Positions 35,379 to 47,530 of a DNA stretch of 64,000 bases are shown here, piece by piece (the first letter of the stretch is position 1; every line of letters starts with the position of its first letter). The notes under the pieces are model-generated. The model did not search any database and had not been told where the DNA came from. It saw only the letters and a list, made by a program, of their open reading frames with translations. The DNA is taken from positions 322,790,929 to 322,854,928 of the forward strand of contig CM022301.1 of the NCBI GenBank assembly GCA_011799875.1. Direction: 5' to 3'. The DNA is from Thinopyrum elongatum. Its lineage: Eukaryota > Streptophyta > Magnoliopsida > Poales > Poaceae. The translations under genes were made by a program, and so were the position numbers.

Positions 35379-35515
35379 GTGTTTTTTTTAACACAATACA
35401 AGCACAAACGCTCGTATAAACGTGCATACACTTACCTCTATGAACGTATACACGCACACCCTACCCTTATGAGCACCTCCGAGAGACTGAGCCGGCATAT
35501 CATCTTGAGATTTTA
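35379..35515 (-). repeat. Short retroposon 3' end, copy B (inverted)
   Basis: The minus-strand partner of the repeat at 33836-33975: CGGCTCAGTCTCTCGGAGGT, then GCTCATAAGGGTAGGGTGTG. On the minus strand it ends in GTGTTAAAAAAA, a short A tail. This shows the true 3' end of the family. Confidence 0.5.
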
Positions 35516-36089
35516 CAGAATCCTGCAAATCAGGAGGTCATTAAAAGTTAATCGAGATTATGGATGTTGCCCTCCCTAGACTAGAAAATGGATGAAATGA
35601 TAGGTGTATTAGGAATCCTGCGAAAGCAAAAATTCATGCCGACTTGGGAAGTAGCACTGGCTGCTCCACTACAGGAATCATATCTTTGTGGTGCAAATAT
35701 TAGATTTGAAGAACCTTCCACATGTCAGCACTGGTAAAAATACAAGTGAGCACCACAATAGCTTTATTTAGCTTTTCGAAGAGAGGACGATCTTGTGCTC
35801 CAATAAAACATTATCTTATGTTCTTGTGAGGATGTATGTATATTGTCGGAGAATTATTGTTACTCCTACCTCTGCTGGGTTTTCCCTTGTAAGTATTTTC
35901 GTATTGCTCCTATAGGGAGTTTGCCGATTTTGTATTATTTTGCAAGTTCAAGTTCTCACCGTTTACACATTAATGATGCATGCAGGCTGCAGCTTCTGCT
36001 ACATGAATGTGTTTAGAGTTAGAATATTGGACTGAGTTTTTTCCACGGGGAAATATTCGACCATGGTTAAATCGATGATATTTAAATCC
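35516..36089. other. Unassigned sequence, no gene seen
   Basis: No ORF, TIR or LTR recognised on either strand. Confidence 0.3.
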
Positions 36090-36138
36090 ACCCATCATTA
36101 TGTCTTTTTTTTTTTGCGGGTTACCCATCATTATGTCT
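36090..36138 (-). mobile_element. Micro-retroposon with 16-bp target duplication
   Basis: ACCCATCATTATGTCT occurs at 36090-36105 and 36123-36138, perfectly. The 17 bases between them, TTTTTTTTTTGCGGGTT, read on the minus strand as AACCCGC plus ten A. It has the same organisation as the insertions at 22517, 22858 and 30583. Confidence 0.8.
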
Positions 36139-36517
36139 AACCATGGTGCTAATCCCATTGTAGACAAATGTGAATTCGAAGGGAAAACAACGTGGTAGGC
36201 GCGACACCACTCGATGCAGTGGGCAGCATGGCCTGCTTACAAAAGCTATTTCATTAAATAATAATTGTCCAATGTAGTGGTAGTCCTACTATATAAATTG
36301 ATTCAATTTGGTTAGCGCCACCGCGACAAAGGTGGGATGATGGTGTTGTCACTGAGAGCGATGGAGCATTCAGACTTGTCCTTTGGATCTGCATGGTTCA
36401 AAACGAATTTATAATAATTTTGAAGGATTATATTTCTCGTCATTTTTAATATGATACACTGTGTATATAATTCTGTAAAAACAACAATTTTGTGCGATTT
36501 CCCTCCCTTCAATGACA
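36139..36517. other. Unassigned sequence, no gene seen
   Basis: No coding or repeat structure was recognised between the micro-retroposon and the retroposon that starts at 36533. Confidence 0.3.
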
Positions 36518-37181
36518 ACTATGACATATACCAAGACATCATGATCTACTCATGCCTTCTCGCATAGCGGCTGCTAGGGCGTACTCCTCCCCTGCATCCT
36601 CCGCTGGTGAGCCTGTAAATTCTTCTCTCTCCTCCGTCTGCCGCTCCAACGGCTGGGAGGGGGATATCGGTGCTTTGGTTTTGGCTAGTAGTCTAGGCCA
36701 GGATTTTTTAAATCCTCGCGTGGGCGACGCTTAGATGGATGACAACGCTTCATCGTCATGTTGGTCTTTTGAGCACCGATCCTCCTTGAGTTCGTCCATC
36801 GGCATGGAGTTGACGGAGATCCGGCGTAGATTTCTGCCGCCTCCTTAGGACCGTGAGGTTAGGGTTACTCAAAGTGCGTGTGCGGCGATTTCCACCGTCT
36901 CCTTAGGATCTAGTGTCAGATGCTTCAGATTGGTTCAAGGGTTCAATGACGACAATTGCAGCTCTAGGGAGCTGGTTCCAAGAGCACGTGTACGAAGACT
37001 TCCTGATTGTCAACGATAAGGTTAGGTAGGCTCCGGTAAAGGAGCACCGAAAGCGGTGTGTCGACAACTCATTCTGGCGGTGGTAGATGTCGTTTGATGG
37101 TCCAAGGACCTCGATGTATTTTTTATTATGCTTGGGGTGCAGATCTGGGTCCTTTTCACAAGAAAGACTATGACATATACC
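36518..37181 (+). mobile_element. Short retroposon, 634 bp, with 15-bp target duplication
   Basis: ACTATGACATATACC is present at 36518-36532 and 37167-37181, perfectly. The insert (36533-37166) is moderately GC-rich, has no recognised protein domain and ends in GTCCTTTTCACAAGAAAG, perhaps a decayed A tail. A TCCAAGGACCTCGATGTATT block near its end resembles the 3' part of non-LTR retroposons common in Triticeae. Whether it is a SINE, a LINE-derived element or a processed transcript is not clear. Confidence 0.6.
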
Positions 37182-37740
37182 TTTTTTGTGGACGAAATAT
37201 CCAATCTATTCATCTTCTCTCATGGCAGTACAGAGTACACCAGAAGTAACAAAAAACTACAATCAGGTCTGTGGACCACCTGGCGATGACTACAAGACTG
37301 GAGCGAGCCAAAGGTGTGACGCTGTCATCACCCCTCCCTCATCAGAGTCGGGCAAACGTTGTTGTAGTACACAGTCACGAGGTCATAGTGCTAAGGCCCC
37401 ACAGGACCAGCACATCAGAACAACAACCGTCACCGATGAAGCGAGGCATAGATTAGGAGGATCAAACCTGTAGACACACGACTGAAGACTGGATCCAAAC
37501 GGATCTATCGAAGATCAGCACCGATTGAATCATGCGATATCCGACGGAGACACGCCACCACACGCCCTCTGACAATGCTAGATGCACCATCGGGACAGGG
37601 ATCAGACGTGAGAGATACTATTCCTACTAGGGGCATCGCCGCCGCCACACAACCCCAATCGAGACCCTGAACCAAACAAGAACGAAAGCAGGATCCCTCC
37701 TGATGGCGAGGGGTCGGTGTCCTCCACACCTCCATAGTAA

Positions 37741-38541
37741 GAGCATCTCTAGCAGACCCCTTAAAACGCACGAAACTGTAAAATAACCGCCGGTTAACAG
37801 TTTTAGGCGGAAAAAATGACCCGAATAGAACCCGTAAACGACTCCGACCTGTAAATTTTTTTAAGGGGCGCGGAAAACAACCCCGCCGAACCCGTGAAAA
37901 TAAGAATTTCGGAGGCAACCCAAGGACGCCCTGTATACACGAAAGACCATTGGCGGAAGTCCAACTGCCATCGGAATCTTCATGGCTCGCTCCTGGCCAC
38001 CTCCCCGTCCGTCCCCGGCCGCCGCCCCGTCCGTTTTCGGCCGCCGCCCTGCTCATTCAGGAAGTCGCCTCACCCGCCCGTCCGTCTTCGGTCGCCGCCG
38101 CCGGAAACTCGAGCAGCTACGGCCACGAAGGAGCTCCTGGATCGATCCGGCCACGGACGAGCTAGCTAGCTAGCTAGCAAGCCTGGATCGATCCGGCCAC
38201 AGATAAGCTAGCTAGCAAGCTCCTGGATCCATCCGGCCATGGACGAGCTAGCTGATTCATCCCGCCACGGTCGAGCTAGCTAGCTCCTGGATCCATCCGG
38301 CAACAGAGGAGCTGGCTCCTGGATCGATTCGATGACTACGGTGGGCAACGGGAGCTGACTATGAACATGGGCCAGAGGAAGAAGAAGACGTGGGGAAGAA
38401 TATACGCGAATATTCGGTTTTACAGTCTAACTTTAAGGGGTATGTTCGGCCGCAGCTCAAACCGACCCTTAAAATGTGTTTTCCGCGAACTGAAAACTGC
38501 GTTTTCAGTTCCGCGGTTTAAGGGATCTGCTAGAGATGCTC
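37741..38541. mobile_element. PIF/Harbinger-type non-autonomous element, 801 bp
   Basis: Terminal inverted repeats GAGCATCTCTAGCAGACCCC at 37741 and GAGCATCTCTAGCAGATCCC on the minus strand from 38541, continuing as CTTAAA. TAA flanks both sides (37738-37740, 38542-38544), the Harbinger target duplication. No transposase. It contains a GC-rich interior and a GCTAGC-rich minisatellite. Confidence 0.8.
38150..38335 (+). repeat. GAGCTAGCTAGCTCCTGGATC minisatellite
   Basis: About five imperfect units of CTGGATCSATCCGGCCAC, a spacer of about 6 bases and a variable GCTAGCTAGC run. Each unit is about 45-55 bp and contains two palindromes (GGATCGATCC and GCTAGC). It lies wholly inside the Harbinger-type element. 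Confidence 0.65.
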
Positions 38542-38605
38542 TAAAGGTCATCGGAGGTGGGACGGATAGGCGGCGGCACCGACTGGAGGAGGAGAAACCC
38601 TAGAT

Positions 38606-38902
38606 ACTGAACCAATCAACGATTTCTTTTAATTCCTTGCTTTTACTTTCTTGCTGCCATTAAATCTTCCGAGCACTTGTATTTTTAAGCCTTGTAACTA
38701 GCAAAACTAGTGAGGTTGAAAACCTCGTTAGTTTCGTTGGTGGCCAAGGTAGTATTGTATTTGTATGTGCAGGTGTTGATGATTGGTTGTGTAGTTAAAC
38801 TCATGTTGGTTCGATAAACCTTGAGGTCACTTGGGAGAAATTGTTGCTTGCTCCAAACCCTTGCACTTGGTGGCCCAACACCTTCCTAGTTGATAGGAAG
38901 CA
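38606..38902. other. Unassigned sequence next to LINE 3
   Basis: No gene. It includes GGTTCGATAAACCTTGAGG and other moderately repeated-looking text. The boundary with LINE 3 coding sequence is at about 38903. Confidence 0.25.
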
Positions 38903-39247
38903 CTAATCAAGGCACATCCACCTTCTATATGCCAAATTCCAATTTATTTTTGTCACAGTATCAACTGTACAAATCTGGGTGTTGAAAATCCCATACAACT
39001 GAGGAAATTGATAGCACAAGGCTAAGTCAACCCACCAAGTGTCTCTCCAGAAGTCAGTTTGTTTTCCATCATCAATCACCACTTTCCTCCATGACAAGTA
39101 AATATTCTTAACCTTATGCGAATCAATCCACATAGCAGAGTCACACTGCTTGTGTTTCATCAGCGTAATTTCATTGTCAATCTTGTATTTAGCCCTAACC
39201 AGGTTCTCCATGCTCCAATTTCCACCACCACTTACAGAGAAAGCCGA

Positions 39248-40191
39248 TGTTAAAAAGTTGGGGCCAAGAGGCTCCTTTGTGGTTTGGCGGGGGAACGATC
39301 ACATTGCACAAAGAGCAGAGGCAACAGGGACAGCGCGGCGAGGACAACTCTTTTTTACCCAGGTTTGGGCTGCTAAGCAGCATAATACCATACTCCTGCT
39401 TTGGTGTATTGATCGCTGGAACACGAAGACGCGGAGCGCTCAAGCCCGGCAAGGATGCCTCGGGGAGAGCAGCTACGCGCGTACAAGTGTGAGGGGATCA
39501 AGGGTTCGAATCCTTTGCTAGGTTGCCTCTGGCCTCCTTTTATAGCTTAAGGGGCGACCACAGTGGCAAAACAGTCATTATACACTGATTAGATAGCCAA
39601 CAGTGCTATCATACCTAACCCTGGCAGTTAAGACAAAATGCCATAAATGCTATCATAGGTGTCGTGTGGAGAGGTAGCCCCGGCAAGGTTCCTCCACCGC
39701 TTGCCTAACTACCTCTTATTTTCATGATACGCCTCTGGGACGGGTGTCATTGAAGGTAATCCCTTCTTCAGCAGGTTGCCACGTGCTGAGCAGGATCCAC
39801 CTAGCTGCCTTAGGGCTTGACACCACACCGATTAGTGACTGATGGTATGGTGAGGTGGAGTGGTGGTGTCCTGGTGGATGTTTGCCGGCACGGAGCCTGC
39901 CGGGTCTTTGTCTTGAGGTCTTGTTTTGGCCTTGGCGGCCCCGGAGACCCTGCCGAGGTGGCTTGGCCTCGGTCCTAGGCGCAGTCTCGACCCTACCGGC
40001 CTCGTCTGCCCGGCAAGGGAGATCTCCATGAGGATCTTCTCGTTGGTTTGGTTGTCTTGATGTGCTCCTTTATCTCATGAAGAGCGGCTTCTCTGGCTTG
40101 TTGTGTATGAGGTTTGGCACTTGACACAAGAATTTGCAGCACACCTGTGCATAAGTCAGGGCGGCAAACGCTCATGTTTGTTGCACTGACA
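39248..40191 (-). repeat. Gypsy LTR, minus strand, inserted in LINE 3
   Basis: On the minus strand it starts TGTCAGTGCAAC at 40191 and ends ...TTTTTAACA at 39248, about 944 bp, with GGCAAGG/GCCGGC motifs like the LTR at 56. LINE 3 coding sequence lies on both sides, so it is probably a solo LTR. No clean 5-bp duplication is visible (GCCGA left, GGAGC right), so a few bases may have been lost. A GGTTCGAATCC box at 39503-39513 is noted but is not a tRNA gene. Confidence 0.6.
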
Positions 40192-40358
40192 GGAGCCCTG
40201 CCCCTAAACCCCCTTTAAGGTTGGATTTACATATCAAGTGCCATTTCACCATATGATTTTTTATTTAGCCCACCATTCCGCCAAAAGAACTTCCTCGTGA
40301 CCATATTCATTGCATCCAGCAACAAAAACATGGGCATGTAATAGACATGAGTACTACT

Positions 40359-42165
40359 TGTTGGAAATATGCCTAGAGGCAATAATATTGTATTATTATG
40401 TTTCCATATTTATAATTAAGAGTTTATATTCTATGGTATAACTGCTATGATCCTGGAATATGTGATTCAGTGGAAAACTCATATGCACGTGTGGAATGAT
40501 AAACGGTAAAATATGATTCCTAGTCTCGCCTCTAATACTAGCTCAAGTGTTATTGGTAATCAAGTTTTCTGGATCTTAGGACATTGTTAAGTGTAACGAT
40601 AGTCCTAAAACAATATTGAGAATATGACGTTGGAAGAACAATCATATTGAATCGACCCAAACTTGTTTGTTATGCTTTGAGATGCAATCATCACAAGTCA
40701 ATTGTTATAACACATAGTGTTAACGTGTGATTTAGTTCCTTAGACCATGAGAGTATCGTAGTCACTTCTTACCGTATGGTGAACTTTGGGGTTGCTCTAA
40801 TGTCATTAGTAACACGGTGATCATAACGACAACTTACAGGTTCATCGAAAAGTTTGACAAGGGACTCGATAGCTCGAGAGTGGGATTTGCTCCTCCGACG
40901 ATGGAGAGATATTCTTGGGGCCCTATCGGTGTGACGGCATCCATCATCATCTGGCCAGACACAGGTGACTATGTCACGGGGATGTCGGAACATGTCAACA
41001 AGAAAGAAGAACAAAACTGGCAACAAGGAGACCGGTATGGTGAACATGTGTATGACTCGAGAGGATACCGCTATATCTCACCTCGGTTTTTGCAAAGTAT
41101 CACGAAGCAAAGTGAACATCACATGATAACCAAAGGTTCACTCGAATGTCATTGGTGTAATCATAGGGAATGATATGGACATCCATTCCGCTATCGGTCA
41201 TTGAACGAAGGAGTTTCATTCACGTCTATGTTTTACTGAACCTACATGGTCACAAGCTTAAGGTAATCATGATCTGCTGAGTGTTAGTAGGATGAGAGTA
41301 TCGAGGATTTATTTATGGAATTGTTTCATTAATATTCAAAATAGTCTCGAGACGAACCGAAAGCGTTTCGGGGTCACCGGAAGGGTTTCGGGGTTTATCG
41401 GACAATACCAGGTATTACCGATAAATAATATATAGGTAGAAAATGTTTTTGCAGATGTTAAATTAATAATAAAAGGCTCGAATAATAGTTAGGTGGCTTT
41501 CATATTTAATTAAATATCAACGGGCCTTAAAAGGCCAAGTGGTGGAATGCTACTTGGGCCACTTGGGCCCAAGTGGAGGTGGCGCCCCCTTTCCCACTTG
41601 GGAAGGGAGGGGAGGCCTAATTGGAGGGGGACTCCCCCTCCTCTTGGCCGGCCAAGGAGGGGAGTCCTTTCCCTCCTTGTGGCGCCCCTCCCTCTCCCTT
41701 CCAACCTATATATACTAGAGGGTTTTGGCACTTTTGAACACACAAATTTTGGAGCCTCCTCTAGTTCTCTAGTTTAGTTCTAATTGATCCTAGTTGATCA
41801 ATTAGAGCTTGACCTAGATCTTCTAATCCTCATAATTAGAAGCCCAGTGTGGTTCTAATCTCCTCCCTCTAATTCTCCGGCGACGATTAGCTCTGGACAG
41901 CAAAGCGCTGCCGGATCGTGAAGGACATACGCTTGCCTCTCATAGAGAGGCCGTGCTTTCGGTCTTTCGTCCAAGGGACTGTTCGTGGGCGGTTAGAGGG
42001 ATCGTTCATCTATGGTTCGAGGGACTCCAAGTATGATCTACACCGACTCGTCTACTTCCGCTGCTACTTGGAGTTGGTAACGATCATGATCCAAACCATT
42101 TATGCATCTTCATATTGTTCCTGGGTGATCGTAGGGCGAATTTAGTTCTACTACGTTTCTCAACA
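40359..42165 (+). repeat. Copia solo LTR, 1807 bp, target duplication CTACT
   Basis: Starts TGTTGGAAATATGCCTAGAG at 40359 and ends CTACGTTTCTCAACA at 42165. CTACT lies on both flanks (40354-40358 and 42166-42170). There is no internal domain, so it is a solo LTR left by LTR-LTR recombination. The ends and the central GC-rich part (about 41520-41730) resemble Angela/BARE-type copia LTRs. TATA-like TATATATACTAG at about 41707. Inserted in LINE 3 coding sequence, which resumes without loss on either side. Confidence 0.85.
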
Positions 42166-42265
42166 CTACTAATAGTTGAATTGATAAGTACCAATCTACC
42201 ACCCAGGGACAGTGAGTTTCCTATCCAAACATCAAGATATTTTCCCACAAGTTCAATCAAAAAGT

Positions 42266-44002
42266 GTTGGGGAACGTTGCATGGAAAACAAAAAAAATTC
42301 TACGCACACATAAGATCTATCCATGGAGATGCATAGCTACGAGAGGGGAAGAGCATCTACGTACCCTTGTAGATCGCTAAGCGGAAGCGTTTATCACGCG
42401 GTTGATGTAGTCGTACTCTTCGCGATCCGATCACGATCCAACCGATCTAGTGCCAAATGGACGGCACCTCCGAGTTTAGCACACGTGCGGCTCGATGACG
42501 TCTCCTCCTTCTTGATCCAGCAAGCGGGAGAGGAGAAATAGATGGGATCACAACCAACATGACGGCGTGGTGGTGATAGTGGTGGTGGAGCACCGACAGC
42601 GCTTTGCTAAGCGTCGCCGGGACGAGGCGGTGGAACTACGGAGTAACAGGAGAGAGAGGGGCGCCAAGGGCTTGGTGTATCCTCTTGGGGCGTCCCCTCC
42701 CCTCTATATATAGGTGGAGGGGCGTGGGAAACAGCCCCTCCAAGCCCTAGGGCGCAGCTAAGGGGGAGAAGACTTGGACTCCAAGTCCAATCCTATTCCT
42801 ACTACGACTCCTTCCTTCTTTGCCTTCCCTAGCCACATGGGCTTTTGAGGACTTGGTGCGCCTAGCCCAATAAGGCCAGGGCGCCTCCCCGCAGCCCATG
42901 CTAGCCCTTGGATCCTGCTGAACCCACTTGTGGACTTCCGGACCCCTCCGAAATCCTCCGGAACCTTCTGGAAGCTTCCCGGTACCATACCGAAAAAACT
43001 GCACCTTTTTCCGGAACCCAAAATATGACTTCCCATATATAAATATTTACCTCTCGACCATTCCGAGACTACTCGTGACGTCCGGGATCTCATCCGGGAC
43101 TCCGAACAACATTTGGTTACCACTCATCAAATATCCCAATACTACTCTAGCGTCAACGAACGTTAAGCGTGCGACCCTACGGGTTCAGGAATTATGTAGT
43201 CATGACCGAGACATATCTCCGGTCAATAACCAATAGCGGGACATGGATGCCCATATTGATTCCTACATATTCCACGAAGATCTTTTATCGGTTGAACCTT
43301 TATGACAACATACATAATTCCCTTTGTCCGTCGGTATGGTACCTGCCCGAGATTCGATCATCGGTATCTCTATACCTAGTTCAATCTCGTTACCGGCAAG
43401 TCTCTTTACTCCTTCCGTAATACATCATCTTGCAACTAACTCCTTAGTCACTTTGCTTGCAAGCTTCTTGTGATATGTATTACCAAGAGGGTCCAGAGAT
43501 ACCTCTCCGATACACGGAGTGACAAATCCCAATCTTGATTCACACCAACTCAACAGACACCTTCGGAGATACCTATAGAGCATCTTTATGATCACCCAGT
43601 TACGTTGTGACGTTTGATAGCACACAAGGTATTCCTCCGGTATCCGGGAGTTGCATGATCTCATGGTCGAAGGAACATGTATTTGACATTAAGAAAGTAG
43701 TAGCAATAAACTGAACGATCATATGCTATGCTAACGGTTGGGTCTTGTCCATCACATCTCCTAATGATGTGATCCCGTTATCAAATGACAACTCATGTCT
43801 ATGGTTAGGAAACCTTAACCATCTTTGATCAATGAGCTAGTCTAGTAGAGGCTCACTAGGGACACAGTATTTGTTTATGTATCCACACATATATTTAAGT
43901 TTCCGGTCAATACAATTCTAGCATGAATAATAAACCTTTATCATGATTAAGGAAATATAATAATAAACATTTTATTAATGCCTCTAGGGCATATTTCCAT
44001 CA
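42266..44002 (-). repeat. Copia 3' LTR
   Basis: Ends TGTTGGGGAACGTTGC on the plus strand side at 42266 and CATATTTCCATCA at 44002. TATA sequence (TATATATAGG) at about 42704-42713 for transcription on the minus strand. The minus-strand ORF 43123-42758 recurs in the other LTR and is not a gene. Confidence 0.9.
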
Positions 44003-44059
44003 GTCTCCCACTTGCAGTAGAGTCAATAATCTAGTTCACATCGCCATGTGATTAACACC

Positions 44060-47000
44060 CAAAGAGTTCTAAGGTGTGATCATGTTTTGCTTGTGAGAGA
44101 GGTTTTTAGTCAAAGGGTCTGCAACATTCAGATACATGTGTACTTTGCAAATATCTATGTCTACAATGCTCGGCATAGAGCTACTCTAGCCAATTGCTCC
44201 CACGTTCAATACGTATCCAGATTGAGACTCAGAGTCATCCGGATCAGTGTCAAAGCTTGCATCAACGTAACCCTTTACGACGAACTCTTTATCACCTCCA
44301 TAACCAGGAAACATTTCCTTAGTCCTCTTTAGGTACCTAAGGATAATTTTGACCACTGTCTAGTGATCCACTCCTGGATCACTATTGTACCCCCTTGCCA
44401 GACTCATGGCAAGGCACACAACAGGTCTGGTACACAGCATGGCATACTTTATAGAACCTATGGCTGATGCATAGGGAATGACTTTCATTCTCTCTCTATC
44501 TTCTGCCGTGGTCGGGCTTTGAGTCTTACTCAACTTCACACCTTGAATATAGGCAAGAACCCTTTCTTTGACTAATCCATTTTGAACTCCTTCAAAACTT
44601 TGTCAAGGTATGTGCTTTGTGAAAGTTCTATTAAGCGTCTTGATCTATCTCTATAGATTTTGATGCCCAATATGTAAGTAGCTTCACCGAGGTCTTTCAT
44701 TGAAAAATTCTTATTCAAGTATCCTTTTATGCTATCCAGAAATTCTATATCATTTCCAATCAGCAATATGTCATCCAGATATAATATCAGAAATGCTACA
44801 GAGCTCCCACTCACTTTCTTGTAAATACAGGCTTCACCATCAGTCTGTATAAAACCATATGCTTTGATCACCTCATCAAAGCGTATATTCCAACTCCGAG
44901 ATGCTTGCACCAGTCCATAGATGGATCGCTGGAGCTTGCACACTTTGTTAGCACCTTTAGGATTGACAAAAACTTTCGGTTGCATCATATGCAACTCTTC
45001 CTCAAGAAACCCGTTAAGGAATGCACGTTTTTTACATCCATTTGCCAGATTTCATAATCATAAAATGCGGCAATTGCTAACATGATTCGAACAGACTTAA
45101 GAATCACTACGGGTGAGAAAGTCTCATCGTAGTCAACCCCTTGAACTTGTCGAAAACCTTTTGCAACAAGTCGAGCTTTGTAGACAGTGATATTACCGTC
45201 AGCGTCCATCTTCCTCTTAAAGATCCATTTATTTTTAATGGCTTGCTGATCATCAGGCAAATCCACCAAAGTCCACACTTTGTTCTCATACATGGATCCT
45301 ATCTCAGATTTCATGGCCTCAAGCCATTTTTCGGAATCTGGGCTCATCATAGCTTCTTCGTAGTTCGTAGGTTCGCCGTTGTCTAACAACATGACTTCCA
45401 GGACAGGGGTACCGTACCACTCTGGTGCGGTACGCGTTCTGGTCGACCTATGAGGTTCAGTAGTAACTTAATCTGAAGTTTCATGATCATCATCATTAGC
45501 TTCCTCTCTAGTTGGTGTAGGCATCGTGGGAACGGTTTTCTCTGATGTGCTACTTTCCAATTTGAGAGAAGGTACAATTACCTCATCAAGTTCTACTTTC
45601 CCCCCACTCACTTCTTTCGAGAGAAACTCCTTCTCTAGAAATGACCCATTCTTAGCAACAAAGATCTTGCCTTCGGATCAGTGGTAGAAGGTGTACCCAA
45701 TAGTTTCTTTAGGGTATCCTATGAAGACGCACTTCTCCGCTTTGGGTTTGAGCTTATCAGGATGAAGCCTTTTGACATAAGCGTCGCATCCCCAAACTTT
45801 TAAGAAATGACAGCTTAGGTTTCTTGCCAAACCACAGTTCATACGGTGTCATCTCAACAGATTTAGATGTTGCCATATTTAATGTGAATGCGGCTGTCTC
45901 TAATGCATAACCCCAAAACGATACTGGCAAATCGGTAAGAGACATCATAGAATGCACCATATCTAATAAAGTACGGTTACGACGTTCAGACACACCATTA
46001 CGCTATGGTGTTCTAGGTGGCGTGAGTTGTGAAACTATTCCACTTTGTTTTAAATCAAGGCCAAACTCGTAAATCAAATATTCGCCTCCGCGATCAGATC
46101 GTAGAAACTTTATTTTCTTGTTACGATGATTCTCCACTTCACTCTGAAATTCTTTGAACTTTTCAAACGTTTCAGACTTGTGTTTCATCAAGTAGATATA
46201 CCCATACCTACTCAAATCATCTGTGAAGGTGAGAAAATAACGATACCCGTCGCGTGCTTCAACACTCATCAGACCGCATACATCGGTATGTATTATTTCT
46301 AATAAGTCATTAGCTCGCTCCATTGTTCTGGAGAACAGAGTTTTAGTCATCTTGCCCATGAGGCATGGTTCGCAAGTATAAAATGATTCATAGTCAAGTG
46401 ATTCCAAAAGTCCATCCGCATGGAGGTTCTTCATGCGCTTTACACCAATATGACTTAAACGGAGGTGCCACAAGTATGTTGCACTATCATTATCAACTTT
46501 GCATCTTTTGGCATCAATATTATGAATATGTGTATCACTACGATCGAGATTCAATAAACCATTTACATTGGGTGTATGACCATAGAAGGTTTTATTCATG
46601 TAAACAGAACAACAATTATTCTCTGACTTAAATGAATAACCGTATTGAAATAAACATGAGCTAATCACGTTCATGCTCAATGCAAACACCAAATAATATT
46701 TATTTAGGCTCAACACTAATCCTGAAGGTAGATGGAGTGTGCAATGGTGATCATATCAATCTTGGAAACACTTCCAACACACATCGTCACCTTGCCCTTG
46801 ACTAGTCTCCGTTTATTCTGCAACTCCTGTTTCGAGTTACAAATATGAGCAACCGAACCAGTATCAAATACCCAGAAACTACTACGAGCTCTAGTAAGGA
46901 ACACATCAATAACATGTATATCAAATATACCTTTGTTCACTTTGCCATTCTTCTTATCCGCCAAATATTTGGGCAGTTCCGCTTCCAGTGACCATTACCC

Positions 47001-47530
47001 TTGCAGTAGAAGCACTCAGTCTCAGGCTTAGGACTAGCTTTGGGCTTCTTCACAGGAGCGACAACTTCCTTGCCGTCCTTTTTGAAGTTCCCTTTCTTTC
47101 CCTTGCCCTTTCTTAAAACTGGTGGTCTTGTTAACCATCAACACTTGATGCTCTTTCTTGATTTCTACCTCCGCCGATTTCAGCATCGCGAAAAGCTTGG
47201 GAATCGTTTTCATCATCCGTTGCATATTATAGTTCATCATGAAGCTCTAGTAGCTTGGTGATAGTGACTGGAGAACTCTGTCAATCACTATCTTATCTGG
47301 AAGATTAACTCCCACTTGATTCAAGCGATTGTAGTACCCAGACATTCTGAGCACATGCTCACTGGCTGAGCTATTCTCCTCCATCTTGTAGGCAAAGTAC
47401 TTGTCAGAGGTCTCATACCTCTCAACACGGGCATGAGCCAGAAATACCAATTTCAGCTCTTGGAACATCTCATATATTCCATGGCATTCAAAATGTCTTT
47501 GGAGCCCCGATTCTAAGCCGTAAAGCATGG
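44060..47530 (-). pseudogene. Copia gag-pol, interrupted
   Basis: Minus-strand order: gag (47528-47247, YNRLNQVGVNLPDKIVIDRV), CCHC knuckle (CFYCKGNGHWKRNC at about 47016-46975), protease FDTG at about 46870, pre-integrase H/C region (about 46540-46370), integrase (FTDDLSRYGY, SDRGGEY; 46330-45757), RT (KNKWIFKRKMD, then YLDD at about 44773), and RNase H (about 44500-44080, YVDASFDTDPDDSESQ). Frame changes occur near 47030, 46720, 46010, 45600 and 45030, and stops near 44540 and 44365. Domain order protease-integrase-RT-RNase H is the copia order. The polyprotein cannot be made intact. Confidence 0.9.

Larger units (their letters stand above)
37182..38605 (-). mobile_element. Short retroposon, minus strand, split by a Harbinger element
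   Basis: On the minus strand it opens TCTAGGGTTTCTCCTCCTCC (38605 downward), a leader-like start. It continues across the nested element at 37741-38541 and ends ATTTCGTCCACAAAAAA at 37182, a short poly(A). Without the nested element it is about 620 bp, close to the 634 bp of the neighbouring plus-strand retroposon. The two meet tail to tail with only a 15-bp target sequence between. The minus-strand ORF across 38056-37505 spans the nested junction and is not a gene. Confidence 0.45.

Noticed and set aside
37505..38056. Minus-strand ORF of 183 codons
   Set aside because: It crosses the left border of the Harbinger-type element at 37741, so it is a chance fusion of two mobile elements.
39480..39540. 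GGTTCGAATCC, a perfect pol III B-box, possible tRNA gene
   Set aside because: Only a T-arm-like hairpin can be drawn. No matching acceptor stem, D-arm or anticodon arm lies upstream at the right spacing, and the site is inside a gypsy LTR.
42758..43123. Minus-strand 121-codon ORF also found at 53334-53699
   Set aside because: These are the same positions of the two copia LTRs, not a duplicated gene pair.
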